Source: Lachnospiraceae bacterium (lineage in GTDB: Bacteria > Bacillota > Clostridia > Lachnospirales > Lachnospiraceae). From it: a stretch of DNA of 64,000 nt. The translations under genes were made by a program, and so were the position numbers. Below, piece after piece: positions 45,403 to 52,290 of the stretch. The notes beneath the pieces were generated by a model. The model was given only the letters and a program-made list of their open reading frames with translations. It had not been told where the DNA came from and did no database searches. Every line of letters begins with the position of its first letter. Positions within the stretch are counted from its first letter, which is position 1. The stretch is from assembly GCA_017936785.1 (NCBI GenBank), contig JAGBEV010000052.1:1-64000 (forward strand), in the 5' to 3' direction.

Positions 45403-46602
45403 ATGGAAAAAATGGAACGAGAAGGTTTAAAAGTGGATTGGGAAACACAACATTATATGGATTTGCCTGAAATGAAAATATATGAAGCTGTGGAAGAAGC
45501 AGATAGCAGGTTTTGTAATTGCTTTCATTACACATCCATGGAAAAATTTTGGAGTATGGTAGGTTCCGACTTAATGTATGCAAGGAATGTATGTTTTTCA
45601 AACGACAGTGAGGAATATAAGCTGGGCAAAAGAATTATTGATAAGCTGCTTAAATTTTCTAATGAGGAAAATCAGGATTTGTACATGATATGTTTTTGTA
45701 CAGAGAGAGATTTGCTTAGTCAGTGGCGTGAATATGGTAAAGGAGGGGTATGTTTAGGATTTGATTTGTCGGGGGAGGATTACTATACCATTTTAAATAA
45801 TGCTCAGACTGAAAAAAAGAATACTGGAAATAGTGCATTCAAGGGGTTTGAAAAGTATGCAATACCTGAACATGCAGGATATGGAGAAAGTAAGTGTATC
45901 TACCTTTATGCGAAATTGCTTAAAGTTTTTTATATTGGGAAGAAATATAAAAAAATTAAGAAAAAATATAAAATGATAGATCAAAGATTAGTAAGTAGTG
46001 AGCTTCACAGGGATAAATATATGCGTTATATGATTCCATATATAAAGCATGAAGGATTTAGGGAAGAGGCGGAAGCCAGGCTTGTATTTAATATTGAACC
46101 GGAGAATATGGAATATCAAGTCAATTATTTGGAAGAGGATGGCATAAAAAAACCATACATAAAGGTTGAGTTTGGAGAAATAGAAGAAAAACAGGCAGAT
46201 GATTGTGAAATTATTGCTGATCATATTGAAGAGTTCAGTGCTGAATTTGGGAGAGAAATTCAAAAAATCAATAAAATCCTGAATATAAATATTTCTGTGA
46301 GAACAGTAAATAAGCATAGCCGGGGACAAATTATTATTGGATGCAGTGCAAAACAAAAAGAAATATTTGAGAGAATAGATCATTTGGTACAGTCATGGAA
46401 TTTCAAAAAAACGGATAAAAAGATAAAAGTGTGGTGTAAAGGACATTTGCCTATTCGTGAGATTACAATTGGACCTTCTCTCAATAAGAAAGAAATAAAA
46501 GAAGGCATTTTACATTATATACAGAATGTATATTGGCTCAAATATGTAGATGTAAGATGTACTGATATACCTTATCGGGATAAACGTATTAGAATGGAAT
46601 AA
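45403..46602 (+). CDS. DUF2971 protein
   Basis: 399 residues. The ATG at 45403 has GGGAG eight bases upstream, and the frame upstream of it overlaps the receiver gene and is not needed. DUF2971 features are clear: FHYTSMEKFWSMV near residue 40, FSNDSEEYKLG, ICFCTERDLLSQWREYGKGG and LGFDL, with a C-terminal block ITIGPSLNKK ... CTDIPYRDKRIR. It is about 100 residues longer than many members. The family has no established activity that I can state. Its His-Tyr-Thr opening resembles the first motif of ADP-ribosyltransferase folds, but that is speculation. As the last gene of the AT-rich unit it is the best candidate for an output protein. Confidence 0.8.
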   Translation: MEKMEREGLKVDWETQHYMDLPEMKIYEAVEEADSRFCNCFHYTSMEKFWSMVGSDLMYARNVCFSNDSEEYKLGKRIIDKLLKFSNEENQDLYMICFCTERDLLSQWREYGKGGVCLGFDLSGEDYYTILNNAQTEKKNTGNSAFKGFEKYAIPEHAGYGESKCIYLYAKLLKVFYIGKKYKKIKKKYKMIDQRLVSSELHRDKYMRYMIPYIKHEGFREEAEARLVFNIEPENMEYQVNYLEEDGIKKPYIKVEFGEIEEKQADDCEIIADHIEEFSAEFGREIQKINKILNINISVRTVNKHSRGQIIIGCSAKQKEIFERIDHLVQSWNFKKTDKKIKVWCKGHLPIREITIGPSLNKKEIKEGILHYIQNVYWLKYVDVRCTDIPYRDKRIRME

Positions 46603-46654
46603 CATTAATGAAAATAGAGTGTTTCAATTAATGGAGAAAGTTTTTATAAAAAAA

Positions 46655-46679
46655 GCGGTCAGCTATAAAGCTAAACCGC
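46655..46679 (-). terminator. Hairpin oriented as a minus-strand terminator
   Basis: GCGGT-c-AGCT (46655-46664) pairs with AGCT-aa-ACCGC (46669-46679). Seven As precede it on the + strand, so transcription on the minus strand would meet the hairpin and then seven Us. On the + strand the downstream sequence, AATTCCCTTTT, is a poor U-tract. It may work weakly in both directions. Confidence 0.45.
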
Positions 46680-46835
46680 AATTCCCTTTTACACACTGAT
46701 AGTATAATATAACAGGGAGTTTATGTAAAGGAAAAGGCATAGCGAAAATATTGCCATTATCGACAAAAAGCGGGAAATTTAAAAGCTTTAGCGGAAGTGT
46801 AATTGGAGGGGAAAATGCTAAGGCAAGCTATACTA

Positions 46836-46865
46836 TTGGCATTTACCCCATAAATATTATATAAT
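46836..46865 (+). promoter_or_regulatory. Promoter of the amidase gene
   Basis: TTGGCA at 46836-46841 and TATAAT at 46860-46865 are 18 bases apart, about 90 bases before the ATG at 46954. Confidence 0.65.
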
Positions 46866-46883
46866 AACCATGGGTTTTCCATC

Positions 46884-46918
46884 AACGTCAAAGAGAAATT
46901 CCAATCGATCGGTCTGCC
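46884..46918 (+). promoter_or_regulatory. Leader motif shared with the 47801 gene, copy 1
   Basis: ACGTCAAAGAGAAA (46885-46898) and TTCCAATCGATCGGTCTGCC (46899-46918) lie in the transcribed leader. The second block matches 47673-47693 at 18 of 20 aligned bases with one gap. Confidence 0.5.
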
Positions 46919-46953
46919 AATCTGATTGATAAAATTTTTCGGAGGTGTTGAAA

Positions 46954-47535
46954 ATGGAAATTATTGAAAGCTTTTTAAGTAAAAACCCCTGCTATAAAAA
47001 GGGACAGAAAATCAAAGTAAAAGGTCTGATGCTTCACAGCGTGGGATGTAATCAGCCATCTGCAATGAAGTTTGTAGACAGCTGGAACAATCCGGCGCAC
47101 AACCAGTCATGCGTTCATGCCTTTATTGATGGGAATACCGGAGATGTGTATCAGACCCTTCCGTGGGAATACCGCGGATGGCACTGCGGGAAAGGCAGTA
47201 CGGGAAAGAGCGCAAATGACACACATATCGGTGTGGAAATGTGTGAACCGGCATGTATTCATTATACCGGAGGATCAACCTTTACCTGTACTGATGAAGC
47301 GGCTGCAAGGGAAGTGGTCACACGGACCTATGATTCGGCAGTTATACTGTTTGCAGCTCTTTGTAAGGTATTTGGGCTGAATCCCCTTGAGGATGGTGTC
47401 ATCATAAGTCATAGGGAAGGGCATATGAGGAATATTGCCTCTGATCATCAGGACCCGGAACACTTGTGGAATCAGCTGCATACCGGTTATACCATGGATG
47501 GATTCCGCCGGGCAGTCAGTGAAGCGATGAAGTAA
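46954..47535 (+). CDS. N-acetylmuramoyl-L-alanine amidase (PGRP/amidase_2 type), no signal peptide
   Basis: 193 residues from ATG 46954, chosen because GGAGG at 46941-46945 is eight bases upstream. Amidase_2 features: GLMLHSVGCN (first zinc His), QSCVHAFIDG, QTLPWEYRGWHCG, THIGVEMCEP and SHREGHMRNIASDHQDPEHL (later zinc ligands). It cleaves the amide between MurNAc and the stem peptide. With no signal peptide and no wall-binding repeats it looks like a phage-type endolysin or a lysin released by other means, rather than a housekeeping autolysin. It has its own promoter and terminator and shares a leader motif with the following gene. Confidence 0.88.
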   Translation: MEIIESFLSKNPCYKKGQKIKVKGLMLHSVGCNQPSAMKFVDSWNNPAHNQSCVHAFIDGNTGDVYQTLPWEYRGWHCGKGSTGKSANDTHIGVEMCEPACIHYTGGSTFTCTDEAAAREVVTRTYDSAVILFAALCKVFGLNPLEDGVIISHREGHMRNIASDHQDPEHLWNQLHTGYTMDGFRRAVSEAMK

Positions 47536-47624
47536 ACAAAACAGTTTGGAAGAAAAACTGTACTTAATACAATATTAAGAATACATTTGTCAATAAAAAA
47601 AATTTATTTTCTTGAGAAAAATCG

Positions 47625-47662
47625 GAAATATAAATCTGAAATGGGTTTATATTTCTTTTTTT
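47625..47662 (+). terminator. Intrinsic terminator after the amidase gene
   Basis: GAAATATAAA (47625-47634) pairs perfectly with TTTATATTTC (47646-47655), followed by seven Ts. Confidence 0.85.
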
Positions 47663-47672
47663 ATGGGCAAAT

Positions 47673-47768
47673 TTCCAAATCAACCGGTCTGCCTTTCCAG
47701 ATATGGAAATAAAATCTGTACATAATATTGTATTATGATTACAGGTTCTCAAATGACGTCAAGGAAAA
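47673..47768 (+). promoter_or_regulatory. Leader motif shared with the amidase gene, copy 2
   Basis: TTCCAAATCAACCGGTCTGCC begins at 47673, and ACGTCAAGGAAAAC lies near 47756. The two blocks occur in the opposite order to copy 1. They sit between the amidase terminator and the RBS of the 47801 gene. Confidence 0.5.
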
Positions 47769-47800
47769 CCCAAAATTAAAAAGAAAAGGAGACAAAGATT

Positions 47801-48430
47801 ATGTCAAAATACAAATTGAATATTAATTTCACAGAAGAGGCATTAAAGGTAATTTATAGTGCCCATCAGAGAGTTGCACTTACCAAGGCAGTACAGGGAA
47901 ATGTAGGAAAGTCTGTTATCTGGGTGGCAACATTGCCCTTTGAAAGAAACATGATCGAATGGGAAGAAAATTACATGCTGTATTCTTCCAGAGAGGAAGT
48001 ACAGAATGGTGCCAGCATTAAAAAATTGTCAGACACTACGGCAATTGATAATGTAGTTTATGAATTCGATTCTGCCATCTTCCAGAATGCAAAACCTTCT
48101 GACTGCGTCAGCGCAAATGAATATGCTGTACATAATGCAATGGACAATTATGAAAGCCTTACATTTGGTCTGGCACAGGAAGTAAAGGTAAATGGACAGA
48201 CAAAAAAGGGTAATCCCATCAATGCCCTTACCCTTCCTTACAACCATACAGCTGTTATGGCTCCTGTGGAAAAAGTCAGGGTTTTCCTGGCAAATTCTGT
48301 GGATGATGGAATCGTTATGTCCAAACAGTTCAGCAATGCCATTGAGGTGGAATTCCGTGGCGGTGAAACAGAAAAAACCATTACCTATGATTGCGAAAAG
48401 GGAATGTTTATTCCGGCTGCAAATGTTTAG
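47801..48430 (+). CDS. Unknown 209-residue protein
   Basis: I do not recognise this protein. The ATG has AAGGAGA upstream. There is no signal peptide and no membrane segment. The sequence looks mainly beta-stranded, with alternating hydrophobic residues in KSVIWVATLPF, AIDNVVYEFDSAIF, KVRVFLANSVDDG and NAIEVEFRGGETEKTITYD, and could be a beta-sandwich. One Cys is at SDCVSAN and another at YDCEKG near the end. It is a single transcription unit between two hairpins and shares a leader motif with the amidase gene, so the two may be co-regulated. A lectin-like or pore-forming-like role is possible but unsupported. Confidence 0.75.
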   Translation: MSKYKLNINFTEEALKVIYSAHQRVALTKAVQGNVGKSVIWVATLPFERNMIEWEENYMLYSSREEVQNGASIKKLSDTTAIDNVVYEFDSAIFQNAKPSDCVSANEYAVHNAMDNYESLTFGLAQEVKVNGQTKKGNPINALTLPYNHTAVMAPVEKVRVFLANSVDDGIVMSKQFSNAIEVEFRGGETEKTITYDCEKGMFIPAANV

Positions 48431-48446
48431 TCAGGGACAAAAAATG

Positions 48447-48478
48447 AGGCGGGCAGCAGGTAAAGGCGCCCGCCTTTA
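48447..48478 (+). terminator. Hairpin between the 47801 gene and the deaminase-like gene
   Basis: AGGCGGGC (48447-48454) pairs with GCCCGCCT (48468-48475), or alternatively TAAAGGCG (48461-48468) with CGCCTTTA (48471-48478). The two pairings exclude each other. Only three Ts follow, so termination may be partial or switchable. Confidence 0.55.
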
Positions 48479-48530
48479 CTGGTTGTTGCCAACAGATTGT
48501 CGGCAGCAATCAGGCAGGAGGAGTGGAAGT

Positions 48531-50231
48531 ATGTCAAACAGATTGTATCGTTCAGATTATAATGGCTATTATTTTGCAAAAAGTGATCTGTCCGGCAGAG
48601 GAGAGAGGGACTGGGCTTATGATCATCTTCCCCGGGAGGTATGTACGCTGACGGAGGAAGAAAAGGACCTGGAGGAATATATGGAACAAAAACGGGATCT
48701 GATGGCAAGCTGCAGCATACGCTGCCCTTATGGGAGACCTGTTTTTCCACCTGCGCAGGCTTTTCTGCTGCAAAAAGAATTTATTATGCAGAATGATCTG
48801 TTTTGCAAGGTTTTCCGTAAAATGCCAAAGGGAGGTCTTCTTCATGTTCATGGTTCGGTGGCGCTATCTGTAGAACGTCTGATCAATCTGATGTTGGATT
48901 GGAATAGAAAAATACAGGATAATAGCCGGCAGATCAAAATTGTTGAGCAGGAGATTCCTGAATTGAAATGCAAATATGCAAAAGGCACCCTGCTCTATGA
49001 TTATCAGAGCGGAGAAATTGCGGAGTATGCGGTTCCGTTGGAAAAATACCTGAGTGTAAAGAAAAAACGAAAACGGTTGATGGGAATGCTTTCCCTTGAA
49101 AAAAGGGGAGAAAAATCTACTTCTGAAATATGGGAGGAAATAAATATCATTATTTCCAGAACAGTTGAATTATTTAAAGACAGGGAGTTTTATACCCGTT
49201 ATTACGAAGCCTTTTTTGAAGAATGTATAGAGGACCATATCCGCTATGTAGAAATCCGCTGTGATTTTGAAAAATTTACAGAACCGGAAAAGGGTAACTG
49301 GCAGAAACGTTGTGAAGGTTATGTTGTAACAAAGGCTTCATATTTTAAAGACATGATGACAGAAGTAAAACCTGACCAGCCGGATGGTGAATTTATAGAT
49401 GCGATTTTGGAGGCATTGCGCCAGACCAGACGCAGGTTTAAGGAGGCTTTGTTTAATGCCGGGATTATCCTCAATGCCCAGAAAAGCCTGAACCCTTTTG
49501 TTAAATCAGAAAGAGAGATACTTTGTAAAAGAATCGATGCGGCAATCGCACTGAAGAATCATTATATAAATCGTGGAAGAGAGGCAGTCATCGGTTTTGA
49601 TCTTGCAGGCATGGAAGATGGAGGGTGCAGAATAGATCATTATGCCAAAAAGATCATTTACCGCCCTGTTGGATATGGATATCAGGAAGAAAACGGCGAA
49701 GATGGGAATGAAAAATTGCGAATTGAACAGATCGCTTTTTTTCTGCATGCAGGAGAAAGCAACTGGTATTTTAACGATAATCCGGGGGCGGCAGCAGTTA
49801 TTTCCAAATATAGGATGGGGCATGGTTTTAATATGAACAGGGTTTCGGAAGTGATGAAAGGAATTACCGAGGGACCTGCCAGGATGCTTGTGGAACCGGT
49901 TCTGGAAATCTGCCCGATCTATGACCAGAGCCTTGGGTATTGTAAGGATATCCGCTGTCATCCGGCATATGAGTATATGAAAAACGGCATTATGTGCGTG
50001 ATCGGGAATGACAGCCCACAGGTATTGGGCAATCCGGGAGTATCCTTTGATCTTTGGGAAGCCTATGTGGGAATGGGGCTGAACCTGAAAATGTTGAAAA
50101 TGATGATCTTTATTACTTATCTATATGAATTTACTACATATGCTACCGGAAAGGTGGATGTAGAAAGGGCAAAAAGTGAGTTCGGGCAAGACTGGAAGAA
50201 TTTTATGAAAGAAATAAAAGACGATCTTTAA
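48531..50231 (+). CDS. Adenosine-deaminase-family amidohydrolase with altered active-site motif
   Basis: 566 residues from ATG 48531 (GGAGG upstream); the frame extends further upstream but crosses a hairpin and another gene. Family landmarks in order: LLHVHGS (zinc His105, His107), FFLHAGES (His406, Glu409), RMGHGF (His431) and VIGNDSP (Asp494). The usual TDDP/SDDP motif is NDSP here, so the second Asp is replaced by Ser495. Length exceeds classical adenosine deaminases (~340) and is nearer to the ADGF/CECR1 group, but there is no signal peptide. A ~200-residue charged helical insert follows the first His motif. It probably deaminates a purine nucleoside or nucleotide in the cytoplasm; the substrate is open. 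It is followed at 24 bases by an unknown gene. Confidence 0.75.
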   Translation: MSNRLYRSDYNGYYFAKSDLSGRGERDWAYDHLPREVCTLTEEEKDLEEYMEQKRDLMASCSIRCPYGRPVFPPAQAFLLQKEFIMQNDLFCKVFRKMPKGGLLHVHGSVALSVERLINLMLDWNRKIQDNSRQIKIVEQEIPELKCKYAKGTLLYDYQSGEIAEYAVPLEKYLSVKKKRKRLMGMLSLEKRGEKSTSEIWEEINIIISRTVELFKDREFYTRYYEAFFEECIEDHIRYVEIRCDFEKFTEPEKGNWQKRCEGYVVTKASYFKDMMTEVKPDQPDGEFIDAILEALRQTRRRFKEALFNAGIILNAQKSLNPFVKSEREILCKRIDAAIALKNHYINRGREAVIGFDLAGMEDGGCRIDHYAKKIIYRPVGYGYQEENGEDGNEKLRIEQIAFFLHAGESNWYFNDNPGAAAVISKYRMGHGFNMNRVSEVMKGITEGPARMLVEPVLEICPIYDQSLGYCKDIRCHPAYEYMKNGIMCVIGNDSPQVLGNPGVSFDLWEAYVGMGLNLKMLKMMIFITYLYEFTTYATGKVDVERAKSEFGQDWKNFMKEIKDDL

Positions 50232-50255
50232 AACAAAAAGCAAGGAGCAATTATT

Positions 50256-51068
50256 ATGAATAGTATACAGTATGATTTTTATGGGAAAAAGTTTTGTTAT
50301 ATGGGACGGCATTCGGAATTTACACCGGAAATAAAAAGAAGATTTGAACAACGGGATAAAGGAACGGCTATTTGTCACCGGATCAGTTTTTATCTAATGT
50401 CAATGGGACTGCAAAATGCACTGAATTATTTTATAAAAAATCCGGAATGCTTAGACGGTAACACGCTGGCAAAAAGCAGCTGCAGTTATATGATCGGAAT
50501 GATCCTGGCTGTGACAGGAAAAATAAATGGCTTAAGTGACGAGCGGATCAATATGCTGGATCATTTTATGGGTATCAGGGATGATATTCTTGATAAATAT
50601 AAGCCACTAATGGGTGAAATGTTTGGGGTGTTAAAATTCCTGGGAGAACAAAGTATCACTGAAGAGCAGGTTCATTGGCTGATGCTGGGTGTAGAAGGAT
50701 ATGTAAACAGAATATTAGATTATCTGAATAATGAACCCTATAATCTGCGGTTAGGAATGGCTTCGTGGAATGCCTCAATCGGAAGCGCTTTTGATATTTT
50801 TGAAAATTATGAAACAGAAGAGGATCAATTCAGACTTTCGGAAGGAGATTCAAAGGTGATCACATTGCTGAAGCATACTACTTTAGGTGGCGGAGAAAAC
50901 TTTGATAAAAGTTATTTGTATATTTATACTGCAGAATGGCAGTCACAAACCTTTATATACAATAGCAGATTGGATATACCATTGTCAGCCATAGAGCCTG
51001 AAGAGAGTGAAAAACCTATTCTATATTTTGATTATATAGATCAAAAATTCCGGGAATTCCGGGAGTAG
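50256..51068 (+). CDS. Unknown helical protein paired with the deaminase-like gene
   Basis: 270 residues, not recognised. An AAGGAGC RBS precedes the ATG. The N-terminal ~15 residues contain an aromatic motif (YDFYGKKFCYMGRHSEF). The middle is probably alpha-helical (residues ~45-175) and the end is beta-like (SYLYIYTAEWQSQTFIYNS). There is no signal peptide and no clear transmembrane helix. Its 24-base spacing from the deaminase-like gene and the lack of a promoter between them indicate one operon, so it may be a partner, regulator or immunity-type protein. No known catalytic motif is seen. Confidence 0.7.
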   Translation: MNSIQYDFYGKKFCYMGRHSEFTPEIKRRFEQRDKGTAICHRISFYLMSMGLQNALNYFIKNPECLDGNTLAKSSCSYMIGMILAVTGKINGLSDERINMLDHFMGIRDDILDKYKPLMGEMFGVLKFLGEQSITEEQVHWLMLGVEGYVNRILDYLNNEPYNLRLGMASWNASIGSAFDIFENYETEEDQFRLSEGDSKVITLLKHTTLGGGENFDKSYLYIYTAEWQSQTFIYNSRLDIPLSAIEPEESEKPILYFDYIDQKFREFRE

Positions 51069-51242
51069 CTGCAAAAAAAGCCTGAAATACTGCAATTTTT
51101 GCCATTTTATGGAAATTATTTATAAAAAATCCTAAGATTAAGATGCTATTAAAACAAAAGGAAAGAGATTATTTTTACTATCAGGAGTCCGACTTTTCCA
51201 GAAACAGATTGAAAGTTATTGGGTAAAAGGAGGATGTATTAC

Positions 51243-52067
51243 GTGAAAAACAGAAACACTTTTTTAATTAAGGAATTTCAAAGATATTTACAGGACAAGA
51301 ATCTGAGCAGAAATACAATTGCGATCTATGTGCACGGGACCGAACTTTTCCAAGAATATCTGGGCGATTCCCTATTAACACGAGAAGCAGTTCAGGAATA
51401 TGTTAAGGAGCTTAATATACATTATGAGAAATCAACTGCTAATCTTTATTCAATTGCCTTAAATCAGTATTTCATATGGAGCGGTCGGGAAGATTGTTGT
51501 ATCAAGACCAGAGGGAACCATAGGAAAAAAAGAGTGGAAAATGTTTTGAGCAAAGAGGAATACAAAAAAATGCTGGAATATCTGCTGTTTCAGGGAGATG
51601 AGAAATATTATGTTTTGTTCCGGACTCTGGCAGGAACGGGAATCCGTATCAGTGAACTGAAATATGTTACCATAGAAGCAGTCAGTGAAGGAATGGCAAT
51701 AGTGCATAATAAGGGAAAGACAAGGGAAGTTTATATTGGAAAGTCTCTGCAAAAAGAAATTATGCGATATTGCAGTATGTATGGGATCGTCTCCGGCGTT
51801 GTCTTTTTGGGAAACAGGAAAACACCCATTACCAGAGGTGCGGTAAACCAAAAACTTTTGAGAATTGCCGAAAAAGTGGGAGTTGACAGGAATAAAGTCC
51901 ATCCACACGCTTTCAGACACTTATTTGCCAAAGAATATATGAAAAGTTATCAGAATATTGCAGAGCTATCCTGTGTCCTGGGGCATGAGAATATTGAAAC
52001 AACTATGATCTATCTGGCGAGCAGCAGTCAGGAATATATTGAAAAGGTCAGCGGACTGGATCTTTAG
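51243..52067 (+). CDS. Tyrosine recombinase (XerC/D-like)
   Basis: About 274 residues. GTG 51243 is nine bases after AAAGGAGG; an upstream TTG at 51219 precedes that RBS and is unlikely. An N-terminal core-binding domain (EFQRYLQDKNLSRNTIAIY) is followed by the catalytic domain with Arg in GTGIRISEL, Lys in NKGKTREV, His-x2-Arg in HAFRHLFA, and GHENIETTMIYL with the Tyr nucleophile. The catalytic set is complete, so it should be active. Its size suits small integrases of islands or recombinases that invert promoters. It is the last gene before the terminator at 52078, and no partner sites were found nearby by eye. Confidence 0.88.
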   Translation: MKNRNTFLIKEFQRYLQDKNLSRNTIAIYVHGTELFQEYLGDSLLTREAVQEYVKELNIHYEKSTANLYSIALNQYFIWSGREDCCIKTRGNHRKKRVENVLSKEEYKKMLEYLLFQGDEKYYVLFRTLAGTGIRISELKYVTIEAVSEGMAIVHNKGKTREVYIGKSLQKEIMRYCSMYGIVSGVVFLGNRKTPITRGAVNQKLLRIAEKVGVDRNKVHPHAFRHLFAKEYMKSYQNIAELSCVLGHENIETTMIYLASSSQEYIEKVSGLDL

Positions 52068-52077
52068 CAGCAATGTG

Positions 52078-52116
52078 CACAGCAGGCAGAGAGGGGATTT
52101 CTGCCTGCTGTGTTTT
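52078..52116 (+). terminator. Strong intrinsic terminator after the recombinase
   Basis: A perfect 13-bp stem (52078-52090 with 52100-52112) with a 9-base loop, followed by TTTTC. It marks the right-hand end of the accessory block. Confidence 0.9.
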
Positions 52117-52243
52117 CATAAATGATATAGCAGAAAGGTCAATTTGATATTTTACTAAAACATGCTTATAATGAATGCAAGTGGGTAAAAAGAATGCTTG
52201 TATACTTATGGCAAACGGTCAAGTGGCTTATGAACAAAGTTCA

Positions 52244-52252
52244 TGGTATAAT
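52244..52252 (+). promoter_or_regulatory. Extended -10 promoter of the GT2 gene
   Basis: TGGTATAAT has TGn plus consensus TATAAT at 52247-52252, 38 bases before the ATG. The -35 region (TGGCTT near 52224) is weak. Confidence 0.55.
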
Positions 52253-52290
52253 AAGATTAATTTAGTAAATTTTGGAATGAAGAGGAAAAT

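Larger units (their letters stand above)
46603..46953 (+). other. 351-base gap after the island
   Basis: No gene seen. It contains a copy of GGAGAAAGTTT (46633-46643) and a hairpin at 46655-46679 whose T-run is on the minus-strand side. A promoter lies at 46836-46865, and a sequence motif shared with the 47801 leader lies at 46884-46918. Confidence 0.6.

Noticed and set aside
48192..48530. Upstream extension of the deaminase-like frame
   Set aside because: It overlaps the 47801 gene and a hairpin; GGAGG before ATG 48531 marks the start.
51069..51242. Inverted repeats for promoter inversion by the recombinase
   Set aside because: I looked on both sides of the recombinase gene and found no convincing long inverted repeat pair.
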